Origin: Cylindrobasidium torrendii FP15055 ss-10
Taxonomy: Eukaryota; Basidiomycota; Agaricomycetes; Agaricales; Physalacriaceae
Direction: 5' to 3'
Length of the DNA stretch: 64,000 bases
Assembly: GCA_000934385.1 (NCBI GenBank)
Contig: KN880473.1
Span: 62,001-126,000 of the forward strand
Shown here: one piece after another, positions 11,251-23,263 of the stretch
How the letters are laid out: each line of letters opens with the position of its first letter
How positions within the stretch are numbered: position 1 is the stretch's first letter
Program-made: the position numbers and the translations under genes
The notes under the pieces: generated by a model
What the model was told of the DNA's origin: nothing
The model's database searches: none
The model's input: only the letters and a program-made list of their open reading frames with translations

Positions 11251-11771
11251 GATGGTCAGTGGTAAAGAGTGGACAAAACGTGATCGATCACCAACAGTTG
11301 GGTATAACTCGGACCGCCTCCGGTTCGAGTGGCACCGTCTCTCAGTTGTCAGGGTCGCAGAGACGTTCTTTGACATTTTCATCGCGTGTGATAGATTTTG
11401 CTAAAAAGGCGGGGCAGCCAGTGAAGTCGGTTGTCGGCCGCTATAATGTCCAGCATCCCATTTGGTGGGGCATATTGTCTTCAAGCCCCGGACTTGATAC
11501 TCAAATGTTTCTGAGAGCGAGGCATATCTCCAAGCTAATTGGCTAGGTATGCTTTGTGTTGAACGATAGTTTTGCAACTTTGAAGTAGTAATTTTTTGTT
11601 CTCAACGTTCCAGGGCATCATGATGCCGAACTTGAGACCCCAACAAACGGTTCAGCTGCCCGAGAGCCATGCCAGATACAATGCGATACTGGTGGCCTCT
11701 CTATATGGACAATTGATATATCTTCTTTGCAACTTCCCTGGCTCTGATGAACTGATTGAACCCAAAGCATA
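11251..11771. other. Intergenic
   Basis: Upstream region of family copy 3 and 5' flank of the tRNA gene. No coding signal is supported. Confidence 0.5.
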
Positions 11772-11843
11772 TCGGATATGGTGTAGTGGCTAACATTATC
11801 GCCTCTCACGCGATAGCCCGGGGTTCAATTCCCCGTATCCGAA
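11772..11843 (+). tRNA. tRNA-Glu (anticodon CTC)
   Basis: A complete cloverleaf can be drawn. The acceptor stem is TCGGATA (11772-11778) with TATCCGA (11836-11842), followed by discriminator A at 11843. The D arm contains the box A-like GTGTAGTGG. The anticodon stem ATCGC/GCGAT closes the 7-nt loop CTCTCAC, placing CTC at positions 34-36 (reads GAG, Glu). The T arm is CGGGG-TTCAATT-CCCCG, containing box B. No intron is present. Confidence 0.95.
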
Positions 11844-11848
11844 TTTTT
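11844..11848 (+). terminator. RNA polymerase III terminator
   Basis: A run of five T directly after the tRNA discriminator base, with a second run of T about five bases further on. Confidence 0.7.
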
Positions 11849-12312
11849 CTGCTTTTTGTTCCACGTCCCCTGCTCCGTTTCTCAGCGGCGTTTAATAGTT
11901 CAGAACACCCAGAAATACCAGGAGTAATTCTTGCGAAACTTAATAGTCTTTCATACGCTGGTGAGTGAGGCAATTCTGAAGTTGACACTCTTATTTCCGA
12001 TATAACTTCCCCTGAACGCGAAACGGGACCCTGCACCGATCTGTACGTCCTTCCTATCTCTTGCCGCCAGTCTGGTGCTTGTCCAGCCTCCACCGACCAA
12101 ATATTTGACAGCTGCAAAAATTGAATGAAGACGGGGTGCTTATCGAGATGATTACGCCCACATGCTCCGGGCGGACGGCCCCTAAGATAACCCCCCGCAC
12201 GGCGTACGCATCTTGACTTATTACTCTCGTCTTCCTCACGCGAATTTCGCACGATTGCTCTCGAATTTTCGTACACTCTACAGCAAGCCAATCCACGACA
12301 AACTACGCTGCG
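11849..12312. other. Intergenic: promoter of FAD monooxygenase
   Basis: No supported gene; precedes the monooxygenase start at 12313. Confidence 0.45.
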
Positions 12313-13640
12313 ATGAAGGTCATCATCATCGGCGGCGGTATCGGCGGGCTCAGCGCCTCCATCGCGATGCAGCAAGACGGGCACGAAACAGTGGTGTACG
12401 AGCGTGTGAGCGAGCTACGTGCTGCGGGGGCAGCCATCTCCGTCTGGTCGAACGGTGTCAAGGTTCTAGCGCGCTATGGCCTGCTGGAGAGGACAAAAAG
12501 GGTGTCAGGCAAGATGGAGAGAATGGCGTACAGGCAGTGGGACACGGCGGAGACCTGGTGTGATTTTGATTTGAATGGGCTATACGACGAGGTGCGATTT
12601 CTCTTCTCCATCCCCAAGTAGATGCTTATGTAGGATACAGGTCAAGATGAGGGCGTACCCCATCGCGCGTTCTGAGCTGCAGTCCATGCTACTCGACGCC
12701 AATAAGCCTGCACCCGTACATTTATCGAAGATGGCTATATCCTATACTACTTCTGACGAAGGGGTCACTGTCAACTTTCAGGATGGGACGTCCGATACTG
12801 GAGACTTTGTTATCATCTCAGATGGCACGCACTCGAAGCTCCGCAACCAGCTCACGGGCAAGGACATCAAGCGTGATTATGTCGGATACGTTAACTTCAA
12901 CGGGACCATCGAGAAGGCCCATCTTCCAGTACGTTTGTGCGTTTCGTCGAGATTGGTATGCTCATTCGTGATAGGACCTCCCAGCGGACACTTGGACGCA
13001 GTTCGTAGGCCAGGGCAAACGTGTTGGGATCATGCCCATGTCCGACACACACTTCTACTTCTGGCTCGATGTCACAACGCCCTTGAACACCGCGCCTACG
13101 TCTCCCAGCGAATGGAAGGCATACCTCGGCGAGTACTTTACCGGCTGGGCGCCCGCCGTGCAGACGCTGATCAGCAAGATGGATGTTGGAAAGATTGCTA
13201 GGGTCGAGATTCATGATACTGCTGAGCTGCCGACGCTCATCGACCTGGCGTCGGGCCGAGCAGTGCTCATTGGCGACGCAGCGCACGCTACATGCCCGGA
13301 TATTGGGCAGGGAGGATGTCAGGCGCTCGAGGATGGCTTTGTTCTGCAGCAACTCTTCCGTGCTCATGGGCTTTCCAAGGACGCGAAGCCAAGTATCGAG
13401 CAACTGCGTGCAGTGTTGGCAAATTATGAGAAGCAGAGGAAGGAGAGGACGGCACTATTGGTCAAGAGGGCGAGGCAGAGGAGCGACATTACACATAAGT
13501 TGGCGTCGGAGGAGGTAACAAACAGTTGGTATGAAGAGTTGAAGCAGGAGGATGGGAGCGGTATCATGGGTGGAATCATCAAAACGATTTTGGGTGCGCC
13601 AAAGGAACTGGAGTTGGCTGAAGGCGAGAAGTACGTTTAA
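12313..13640 (+). CDS. FAD-dependent monooxygenase (salicylate hydroxylase-like)
   Basis: Three exons (12313-12591, 12641-12928, 12975-13640) encode 410 residues, the usual length of group A flavoprotein hydroxylases. The Rossmann fingerprint GGGIGG sits at residues 7-12, right at the N-terminus, confirming the start. The DG motif (DGTHSKLR) is near 154 and the GD motif (LIGDAAHATCPDIGQGG) near 289, the second FAD-ribityl contact. By family knowledge such enzymes use NAD(P)H and oxygen to hydroxylate an aromatic or related substrate; the substrate cannot be read from sequence. There is no signal peptide, so it is probably cytosolic. It is not next to other recognisable pathway enzymes, so a role in aromatic degradation or a small secondary pathway is only a guess. 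Confidence 0.9.
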
Positions 13641-14267
13641 TAGCGCTAGCAAATAAAGCAACGATTGGATTCCCCCACTGACCCATGATCCAAAGTTGAA
13701 AAGATAGTCAGCTCATCAAGGTAGTTGCGTGAAGATACGCTGTCTCGGTGCAGGCACTTCGTTCAATTGGATTACAGAAGTGCGCAGGGCCAGATGGAGG
13801 CTTGGATGCAACTAAAGTGCACCTAAGGAACATCTCAACTCAATGTAAACGACCCGTGGGCGTACATCAATGGTATATGCGCAAACCGTTTGTGAGTTCT
13901 GTCAGAATTGAATCCAAACCCCGAATAGCATGTGGCAAGCAGTACAAGGCCTCACTTTAAACGCAACGCCTGAAGTTTATGTGCGGAGGTACAGCAGCTG
14001 AAACGAGCATTAGCGACTCTGTCCACTCCGTCTACGAGCTTAGTGGTATGTATTCGGTGGGAACAATGGAGGTCTAAGTTGTATTTGCACACGATGAGAT
14101 CCATTATGCAGAATAGTTGGATAGAGTTTAATAATCTAAATCACAGAATCCCCATCGGGGTTCGTAGTCGGTTCGTAGTGCCTGGTTGCTTTGATCTGCA
14201 GTGGCTGTGTAGTCACGGTCGCGCCAAACAACAAACAGATCAGTGATGTCCCGTGAGCGTGGCGACC
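13641..14267. other. Intergenic
   Basis: 3' flank of the monooxygenase and 5' flank of the next gene. No coding or structural signal recognised. Confidence 0.5.
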
Positions 14268-15784
14268 ATGACACCCATGGTCATCCTCTTCACGAACTTT
14301 CATCATCTCTTCATGTTTCCCTTCACGTTCACCGTCCCGGGGATTTCCAACCCGTTTACGCCGATAGCGCAAGAGGCGGCGTTGTCCAAGACAGTGGCCG
14401 CAGCGTCGGGGCTGCCGGCACGCGCGCCCCTGGAGAAGATTCCGATTTCGCGGCAGCGTCCACCGCGTTCAACGTCGCCATCGCCTCCAATGAACAAGAA
14501 ACGCGGCTGGGAGCCCAGCTTTGGCGAGCCCACTTATTCGACGACACACACGACGCTGGCCTCATCGAGTGGATATCTCGACACACCGTCCAAATACCGC
14601 GACATGGCCAACCTTACGCCTAACGAAATTCATGAGATAGAAGAGATGGCAGAAGGTGCGTTTTAATTTTTCAATGACATGTGTTTGCCATGCGGCCTCG
14701 GGCAAAGGGTCCCTTTGCGGATTTTGACCTCTTCCCCTCTCGAGCTACATGGTCTCTGTGTGCTTCGGGCTGCACCTAGAGGCTGCCATTGTCCTCCCAT
14801 CCTTCATCCAACATCTAGTCTTTCTATTCATACTCATGCCTTGTCTTTTTGTTTTCGTCAATGTAGAAATGCCGCCCCCAGCCAAGCGTCGCCGTGGTCT
14901 GGCCGGGTCCATTGTGTCCACCGCGGTCAGCGCTGCGCTCATTGGCACTGCCGTTGGCTTGACCGTCTACCGCTTGTTCGTCTGCCCTTCAATCTCAGAT
15001 TATCGCTTGATTCTCACACCACTCCCAGATGGCGAGATCGTGGTACCAAATCGGAGCAAGAACTACTCCCGCCCCCACCATACCACCCAGGGGAATGGCA
15101 GCAAAATGAACGCGAACCAAGTCCTGTGCCCCAGCCGCCGCGAGCAATCCATGTCCAGCCACCTACGCCGCGTCGGAAGCCGCGCTTACACCAAGCTGGC
15201 TCACTCAACCGCCGTGTGAACACCCGGAGAACCCGCGCTCGCGTCCCAGCGTTCACCCCACCTCCGACACAGTCACGCGCTCAATCCACTGCGCCAGCCA
15301 TAGCGTCATCATCGTCGAGCACTTATCTGCCTGAGCCTGATATGGATGACCAGGTGCGCTCCCTTGCCTTCGCGCCACTGTGACGGTCATTAACCACTTA
15401 TAGATGGACTGGATTGGTGGCAAGCTTTCCCTGCTCATCGAGGAGGGCAAAAAGGCGCTTGGGACGGGAGTCGTGGTGATGAGCGAAGCGCCGGAGGATG
15501 GGGTAGACAATGGCGACGATGACTGGGAGGAGGAAGACAGCAGCGTCCCATCATCCCCTCGCAAACGGTCACGTAATCCCTATGCCGCCTCGTCTGCATC
15601 ACCGCGGTCGTCGCGGTTCAGCTTGCACAGTCGGGATACGAGTCTTGACCAGGATTCGGCTGGTGGAATGACGCCGAGTGCGAGTTTGCGATTTGCGGAG
15701 GATACTAGCTCGTGGGCGAGTCCGGAGCTCCGGGCGTCGATGGAGCAAGCGCGCGCGAACGCATTGCGAAACAGAGGGCTATAA
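14268..15784 (+). CDS. Unknown protein with one membrane segment and proline/serine-rich tail
   Basis: Four exons (14268-14655, 14867-14975, 15029-15353, 15404-15784) give 400 residues; all phases close. The first intron, 211 nt, is unusually long for this window. After a Ser/Pro-rich N-terminal half comes an acidic helix around E-I-E-E-M-A-E-E-M, a basic KRRR, then an apolar Ala/Gly/Val segment (about residues 138-160) ending in YRLW. This looks like a single-pass or tail-embedded membrane anchor. A region rich in Pro, Arg and Glu follows, then DWIGGKLSLLIEEGKKALG and a Ser/Arg-rich C-terminus. I do not recognise the family. The ATG at 14268 is one of several in-frame choices (14277 and later are possible). 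The placement of basic residues before the apolar segment would suit a mitochondrial or peroxisomal membrane protein, but this is speculation. Confidence 0.65.
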
Positions 15785-16402
15785 CGTCGAACGGTGTTCG
15801 CTGGTTCATATAACCCCTCTTGACTTGACTTTCGACCCTTTCATTTGCTTGCACACATCCGTCATTCATCATCATCGCGTCTGCTTCCCTCACTGACATT
15901 GCGCCGCAACATGGGCTTCTCCATCCTTTTTGCACCTTCTCACCCGCCCTTGACGGGCTCCCTCCCCGCCTGGGTGTTTCTCTGCTTTTACGTACATACC
16001 CTCACGACCTTTTTTATCCTTATTCTGCTTATAACGACTGTTCCCATCCCCACCCCGCTACTAACCATTTTTTGTTATCAATACACACACATACATAAGG
16101 TAGGGTATACTGTTTGCTTGCTATTTGTAGTTGTACAGAGGAAGGACGAAGAGAAGGAAAAGGATTCAATGTGATATATGGCTTGACCGTCTGCGTTGTG
16201 TGCGTGCGAGAGAATTGTGGGTACACTTCTAGCTCACTGGAAGCATCTTGTTGAGAAGTTGTTCACAAAAGGACTGGTGAGCCACGCAGCTTCATTCACG
16301 TCTCAAGTCCACTGGCTAAGGTCTGCGTTACTATTGACAATATTTTAACCAGACCAAAATTCAAAAACACGGATTCCGCCATCTAACATCCAATGCTCTC
16401 CT
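15785..16402. other. Intergenic between convergent genes
   Basis: Holds the 3' UTRs of the membrane unknown (plus) and the glutathione transferase (minus). Pyrimidine-rich between 15950 and 16080. No gene. Confidence 0.5.
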
Positions 16403-17360
16403 CTACTGGGCAGCCAGCCTGCTCCTCGCCGCACTCGTAATCGCATCCTACAATCACAGTTAGCCTCAATCGTCCCCATCGAGAATAGAAGAATCAACTC
16501 ACTGGCCACCACGTCGCCTTGAAGCTCTCCCTGTCCTTCAACAAATCAAAGTAGTCCCAGAATGGCTTGTATTTGGCATCGGCTTTGACCTCTGCGATGA
16601 ACTTGCTTGTTCTCGGCGCCTCAGCCTTCGTCAAGTCCTCCGCCAGGAGGAGTTCAGCGCGCGCAATGAACGGCACGACTGCAGCGTCCGCAATAGTGAA
16701 CTCATCGCTCACAGCGTACTTCTTTCCTTCCAGCTTGCGCGCCTGGATGACCGTGTCCAGCGCCGCTCTGAGTTTGTCTTCCGCGCCTTCTTCGCCACGG
16801 AAAAGGAGCGCGATATACGCAGGGATAAACGTATTCGAGAATGATTCAATGAATAGGCGCGCTTTGGCGAGCACGATGGGGTCTTTGGGGATGAGCGTCG
16901 ACGATTCGGGGAAGAGCTCTGGGATCAGCTGCAGGAGCACCAGCGACTCAGGAATCTTGATGGACTCTGGAGACGGTTCATCAGGCGGGACGTCGGGCCC
17001 GCCATAAGCAAGTGCAGGAACCTACACACATGATTTAGAGAATGAAAAATCAACGGTATGGGCAGTACGCGCACTTTGCTAGCTGGGTTCACTTGTGGCG
17101 CGTACCACTCTGGCTTGTTGGACAAGTCAATCTCGTAGCGTTTGAAATCCGCGCCAACTTCAGCGAGGGCGATTTCGGCCTACAGCTACTTCAGCATCCG
17201 AGGATACATACCACGGTAAAAGGTCAAGACGTACGCGCTGAGCAAAGGGACAGACTTTGGCGGTGTATAAGGTTAACTGGGGCATAGTCGTGGTGGAGAT
17301 GTGCCGTGAGATTGGAGAGGAGATTCGATGAACAAGGGAGCGAAGCATTATTTTAGACAT
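16403..17360 (-). CDS. Glutathione S-transferase, cysteine-type (omega-like)
   Basis: Four exons: 17360-17235, 17179-17075, 17021-16503 and 16447-16403, giving 264 residues. The thioredoxin-like domain has CPFAQR at residues 37-42, the omega/glutaredoxin-like cysteine active site, and the NPASKVPAL segment with the cis-proline that binds glutathione. The C-terminal helical domain contains the IADAAVVPFI N-capping box. Fungal relatives reduce or deglutathionylate small molecules. The N-terminal 25 residues before MPQLT are rich in Arg, Ser and His, so the long form may be mitochondrial and the internal ATG may give a cytosolic form. The last 45-nt exon is inferred: a perfect GTGAGT donor at 16502 and a TAG acceptor at 16448 replace a premature stop at 16494. 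If that intron is retained the protein ends at 16494. Confidence 0.87.
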
Positions 17361-17772
17361 CTCGTCATGAAGGGCTTAAATACCTGATCGAAGCGAGACT
17401 GGTACGCGTAAGCATGGCGCTATGCTTTACTAAGATCCATCATAAACCAGTCACACGCCCGTACTAATGGACAGAATGTAACTTTGCGTAGCGAATCGCG
17501 TTCTCGAAGAAAACGATCTGAAGAGCCTTTGGACTTTAGCTATTGCCTAGCTATTGCAGCCAATGTGGTTATTGACCTCGTAAACTACACCTTGTTCCGC
17601 ATTTGGGTGCATCAATGACGATTTGATCGAGTTTCGCGTTTTGCCTGTTGCCACCATCTTGCACCATTGACGGTCATTCTGAAAGACGACTAAACGAGCG
17701 GTATGAAATATTCCTGTTGGAACACATGCTATATTTAATGATGGAGAAAACAGCCATTCGTCTATCTCTATC
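17361..17772. other. Divergent promoter region, GST and MYND genes
   Basis: The 412-bp gap separates two divergently transcribed genes. No additional feature recognised. Confidence 0.5.
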
Positions 17773-19711
17773 ATGTCCCAAGACAGCAAAATGGTGCTGA
17801 TTACTTTCGACACCATGTTGACCGGCATACTCGACGTTATGTCTTCGACGCCCCTTGCATGGCCTGACGAGCCGTTTGTCGACACCCCTCCAAGAATGGC
17901 GCGCGCAGCGAGCATATGCGCCAAGATGCTCAAGCTTATCCTCTGGGAATCTACAAAAGACATGTCGCTGCCCCTATCCCTGTGCACCAAATTTTCAAAA
18001 GTTCGCACAATGGCTTGGCCCTACGTCGAGTTTCTTGCGGACTATGTGGTCGTCAATGGACTGGCTCGCTCGCAAGACGCACTGGATTTCCGACTGTCCA
18101 CCCAAACCTTGGTCGCCAATGTTATAGTCGGCTTCATGATGCAGGCCGCCAGGGAGTGCTATTGTGGTCAGGGCGTGAGATGCGCGGCGCACGATATGAG
18201 CCTCGTCGAGGGCTTCACCCGATGGGCACTGAGGCATTGGTTTTTCACCGTGCTCTCTGGTGATAACCCAGAGGCGCTCGAGGAGAGTTCAGACGCACTC
18301 GTGCTACTCGCTGACGTTCATCACAATGCTACCAACCAACCTGGGTTTGCGCGCGCGGTACAGGAGCAGTTCGGCGACAACGTACAAGAGGCCGTGGATG
18401 TCGTCCGTAAACATCTCCATAATTGTTTGGAGGCTGCGGTTATCAAGGACCATCTGGTGGCGTTTCCCATCTTAGTTTTGCAAGGCGGAGCTGTACATAG
18501 CTTGCTGCCTGCCATCATACGCGGATCCACTGTCGACACGGCTGTCTTCGCGTTCCAGCAAATGTCGAAGCAGCGAAACACAAAGGAACTGGACGAACCA
18601 TGTCGACGTTGTGTTACGCTTCTCATGAACATGGTTAGATTTCGAGGCCTCGCGGGAGTCCTAGAGATGTTGAATGCCAAAATCTTACGGGCAATTGTCA
18701 CTGATGTGAAACGAAATCGTAGGCCTATGGCAGACACAGCAGAGCTGATTATATCCGTTCGCCCATTTTTATGGTATCCGTCTGTGTTCAAAAAAGTGGC
18801 CAAGCAATGCGCAGGCTTGTCCGACGTTGACAAAGCTTCGATAAAACTCTACCATCCTGAACTCGCAGATGCTTTGATCAAGTTTGCTCAGTCCGCCACT
18901 GTGTTAGATCGAAGGTTCCGCACACTTGACTCTACCAATTTGAGGGCCACTTGCTGCTACGAAAAGGTATGTACTGCGCAACATTATTGTATATGAGCTC
19001 TTTTGACAGATCGCCAGTGCTCCGAGGTCTGCTTTATACAAGCCACAAAGACGTGTAGCGCATGCAAAATTCCATTCTATTGCTCGCAAAATTGCCAGAA
19101 GCTGGCATGGCATGCATATCACCGAGGCGAATGCAGGAGTGACCAAGAATTTAGAAAGGGTGACTTTTCTTGAAAAGCTTGACATGTATCGCATGCTTAT
19201 ACTGTTGTTACAGCTGGTCTCCCTGGATATGTCCGCATGCTCGAATCCGCTGGCGGTCGCATCGCTCTTCAGAGCAGCAAATTCCTTGGAGAACTCTCTC
19301 AGAATGCCTCCGTCGTACGCGCCATCCACGCGTCGACTAGCCAGTACCCTCTCCAAGTCATCGTCGAGCCCCAAGCTTCCAACGATTTACTGCCGCCGGG
19401 GTCCAAATGGGAGGATGCCGCTGCAAGGATATTGATGATCAGTACTTGGGAAGAGGAGATGAAGAACCGCCGTGTCTTTGAATACCTCGATGAGCTGCAT
19501 CCTGCGCTTTGCCGTGCATACATCGCAGAGAGGAGAAAGGGGACGCGCGACGTGCAGGTCTTTGTGCGTGTACCGCGTGGAGAGTATGAGCCAGAGCTGG
19601 CGCCAATGATACTTGATGTTGCTGTCCCGACGCAAATGGTATGCCCTCGGGTGGGTTGTTTTCATCTGTGATACGCTACAGTTGTCCTACTTATAGTCGC
19701 CATGCGGTTGA
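17773..19711 (+). CDS. MYND zinc-finger protein
   Basis: Exons 17773-18966, 19018-19159, 19214-19638 and a tiny 19697-19711 give about 591 residues. The first ~390 residues are a mostly alpha-helical region without a recognised domain. The MYND finger spans about residues 394-437: CSEVC, CSACK, YCSQNCQ, WHAYH and a final C, matching the C-x2-C...C-x2-C...YCS..CQ...W..H...C pattern. The acceptor at 19017 was chosen over the one eight bases earlier because only it opens the MYND frame. MYND fingers bind proline-rich peptides; this type of long MYND protein is expanded in mushrooms and usually has no assigned role. The last mini-exon is inferred from a GTATGC donor at 19639; read-through would stop at 19671 instead. 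Confidence 0.82.
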
Positions 19712-19981
19712 TACCTCATTCCAATATCATATTCGCATATATTTATTGTGGTGACACTACCTACATAGTTTGACTGTTGTTGTGGGTGTACAATGCGATT
19801 GAGTACTGTATGGGCATTCTTTTAGCACCGCTTCAGAAATACCCAGGAAGCCATTCGGGCAAAACATGAAGTGATTCTGTCATTTTCATAAGCCAAATAC
19901 TACAACAATGATTGCGAATAGTCTAGGGTGTAAGATTATAGATAATTCTAATGCATATGTGCTACGAAGGTCTGAAGTCAT

Positions 19982-20976
19982 TTACTCGTTCTCAGCGGTG
20001 ATGGTCTGACCACCGTCAACCAAGATGGATGCGCCAATCATGTAAGAGTTCCTGCGTTTGAGGTTAGTCCACAGTCCGTGTACTGAAAAGAATGATAGGA
20101 GACTCACCTAGGGGAAGAAAGAAGAACAATGGCATCCGCAATCTCCTTAGGCTCCGCAAACCTGTGAAGTGTGTTCGCGTCCAAGATCTTCTGAGCGCCC
20201 TCCGGCGACGCTCCAGGGAAAGTTGCCAGTCCGGGGGTCATGGTGTACCCTGGCAGAACAGCGTTGATGCGAATTCCATCGTGACCGTGGTCCTGCGCCG
20301 CCGCCTTCGTCAATCCGTTCGATGCGAACTTGGTGTGGGTGTACGCTGCACCGCCGGGCACGGCAATGACTGCAGCAGCAGAGGACAGGTTGATGATGCT
20401 GCCGCGCTCAGCAGGGCGTGTGGCAGAGGTCAGAGGGGTGGAAAGACGCTCTTGCTTCTCCATGGCCTTGATTTGGTATTTGTTCAGGTAGAAGACACCG
20501 TTGATGTTGATGTTCTGGATGCCGAGCCACTCGCCAGCGGGCGTGTCCGCGAATTTCTTGCGCTCACGGCCAAAAGACTGTTCTTCGGGTCAGAATGAGC
20601 GAGACGAACGAAGAGAGGACGTACGCCAGCAACATTGGCACAGTAGTCAATACGACCGAACCGAGCGACGGCAGCGTCGACGAATGTCTTGACACCCTCT
20701 TCATTGCTCATATCGACCTTGATGGCTATGCTCTCAAATTGTGCATTGTCTGCGACGCCCTTGGCTTCCTCTGCAGTCTGCTTCGCGGACTCCTCGTTGA
20801 TGTCGGCGCACACCAATGCCCGAACACCTGCCTCAGCGAAGGAGAGGGCGGTAGCCTTGCCCATTCCCTGGCCTAAAAAGCCATATGTTAGCCATGGTCA
20901 TCAGGGTCTGCGATGACAGAGGCGTACCGGCACCGACGACAACAGCGACACCGTGAAGATAGAGGTCGAATCCCAT
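19982..20976 (-). CDS. Short-chain dehydrogenase/reductase (classical SDR)
   Basis: Four exons: 20976-20928, 20872-20625, 20577-20108 and 20051-19982, giving 278 residues. Nucleotide-binding motif GAGQGMG is at residues 15-21, the NVAG structural motif near 95-98, the catalytic Ser in INLSSA near 164, and the Y-x3-K pair in YTHTK at Y178 and K182. The C-terminal LVDGGQT is typical of classical SDRs. The first intron splits the glycine-rich loop. The enzyme should oxidise or reduce an alcohol/carbonyl with NAD(P)(H); the substrate is not predictable. The C-terminus is not a strong targeting signal. It is convergent with the MYND gene (270 bp apart). Confidence 0.92.
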
Positions 20977-22030
20977 TATGAGTGATGTAGAGCGAGGTAG
21001 AAAAGTAGGGGAGGAGTGGATAGCAAATCCGCTCTAGACTAGCGTTGCATTTAAAGGAGATGGACTCGAACCACCGCATCCTAAACAGGGTAAGCGAAGG
21101 CGTAGGCGGGCGTCGATGATCTGCAGATCCATCACCGGCGCAAGCGTTTCTTCAGGGAACTTACCCGGCTTTCGAGAGGACCATCTGGGTGCATTGAACT
21201 TCAGAAAGGCTCAGAGATTCTTGTAGACTGAAATTAGCCGCGTAAGACACATGGGACCACACATAATCCCTGCATCGTCTACAGCTTCAGGCCCATCTGA
21301 ACTGTTCACACCCCAGACTCACACGGCAAGCTAACCACCACCTGCGTAAATCCTGCGGCAGGGCACTGTGATACTGGAGTGGCATTCGTAGATTGTCTCC
21401 GGCCGGAGTCATAGCAAATTCCTTGGTGGACAACCTATGGAATGGTTGGACCTCAATGCCTCGTCGACATCACTAGTGGGCTCCAGGTGGATTCCTGCAT
21501 CGTGCTTTCAGGTTGGTCACGCCTGCAAAAGTAATGTGCATTACCATCGCAAACCCACTGCCGACAGACGTACCGCAGAGTAGTTAGCATGGAACCGTTC
21601 CCGCGTCGTCCAATGATGTCGATAGGAATGTTCCTCCTCGTAAGAAGAAGCTTGACAAGAGTGTAAGTATCGCGGTGTCAACGAAACTTGAGGAACGCAT
21701 GTTGACGTCCAGTGCGTGCGTGATCCCATCCTGACCCCATCGCAGTCACAAGCACGAAGTCTGGAGGCGGATGACTGTAAGCAATACGGAAGAAATGAAC
21801 AACTACCTGCTATCCAGCGAAGAGGCCGGGGAAGGATATAAATTATTTGATTACATGCCTACGATACACAGACGAATTACCGGACGTGAATAATCGCGAG
21901 GGAATATACAACAGATATATTAGGCGGACGGAGATACTTACAGGATGCAGGAGGATAACTGGAACAACACGATATAAGCACCAGAGACACACGAGTCCCA
22001 AAAGAATGGAAAGAGAAAGACGATAGCTCG
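20977..22030. other. Intergenic, about 1.05 kb
   Basis: SDR promoter on the left, 3' UTR of the GATA gene on the right (AT-rich from about 21830). At 21058-21075 the minus strand carries a tRNA-like T arm (TTCGAGT loop with a 5-bp stem including one G-U), but no acceptor stem or D arm can be matched. No gene is supported. Confidence 0.4.
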
Positions 22031-23015
22031 TCAAGGATGTTCGTCCTCTTCATCGCAGACACTACTGTCGTCGCTAGGCTGGTCTTTGGAGTTGACCTTG
22101 GGTGACTTGGTCCGTTTTTTCATCAATTTGGCGTATACCAATCCACAAGCATTGCAAAGCGTGCGTGGGCCCATCGGTCCGCGGCGCCATTCCGGGGTGG
22201 AGGTTGCGTCGCACCCAAGGCAGACCTGGGGGAGCTTCGTGATGCCGTTCTCGTCGGTGTGGGCGGCAACGATGGCGGCAGCAATTGCTTCTGCCTCCTG
22301 GAGTTGGTCTTTCGCGACCTTGGCCATAGACATAGCCCTTTGTCTCTCTGCTTCCCGCTCCGCCTCGGCCGCCGCGACTGCTTCTGCCTCTGCTGCCTCG
22401 CGCCGTCGCTGCTCACGCTCCTCATGCAGCCGGCGCTCGCGTTCTCTTTCCTCTGCGCGTTCCCTCTCAAGCTGGGCGCGCTCGGCGGCTTCTGCTCGTT
22501 CTCTCTGGCGGATGTTCTCCTTGTCGCGCTCGATTTCGCTGCCGAGAAGCCGCGCACTGTAGGACGCCGTTTCCCAGAGCTTGTCTATTGGTAGGGAGCT
22601 CAGATCTTGCGGCTTGACCGAGTCCAGGATGTATTTGTAGGATTCTACCAGCTGGCATAGCGGTCAAAGCGCTGGACGCTGTTCGGCAGCGTGACAGACG
22701 CACCTTGGAGAAGTCTATGGACGACGGCAAGCTCGGCGGCGGGAGTTCGTGCTGCCGACGTGACGCAGTAGGGGACACGTCAGGCGACGGTTCTGGCGAC
22801 GGCTGGCGGTAGGTTGGTGGTGATGGTTCCGGTGGGGAGGTATACCGTCGCTCTTCGGGAGTAGGTTGCCAGTATGTGGTGTGTGTATGTTGCGGTTGTT
22901 GCTGCTGCTGCTGATGCTGGAAAGAGTAGCCGTACGCTGGCGCTGGAGGCGACCCCGCCGCCGCATATGGGTGATCCGCCGCATATGGGTGATACTCGTA
23001 GCCCGAATGATACAT
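22031..23015 (-). CDS. GATA-type zinc-finger transcription factor
   Basis: Two exons (23015-22704, 22651-22031) encode 310 residues. The N-terminus is Tyr/Pro/Gln-rich with two HPYAA repeats and a run of Q, resembling an activation region. Residues from about 105 contain [12 protein letters not shown] and then a long helical stretch of Glu/Arg/Ala repeats, likely a coiled coil. The finger near the C-terminus is C-x2-C-x18-C-x2-C with TPEWRRGP and LCNACG; the 18-residue loop is the white-collar/plant-like class rather than the 17-residue AreA class. The tail is acidic. No PAS domain is seen, so it is not a canonical WC-2. It is a nuclear DNA-binding regulator expected to read GATA cores. Confidence 0.88.
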
Positions 23016-23263
23016 GAACAATGTTTCGACACACAAGTACAAACAAACGGAAGCTTTCAATTTTCGGAGATCCAACGCCAGGGTCGCGATCGCGTCCTCG
23101 GGACGGAGATCTCATCTGAGCGGGTACATTGGAATAGACTAGATATGTACCTAGAGTATTGAAAGGACAGCGTATCTGCTCCCACAGACCCTCATAATCA
23201 TGAACATAGAATAGAATACAAGATAACGTGTGTCGTATTACAATGATCATACATAGCAATGGC

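Noticed and set aside
21050..21080. tRNA-like T arm on the minus strand
   Set aside because: The T stem-loop folds, but no acceptor, D or anticodon stems can be paired around it.
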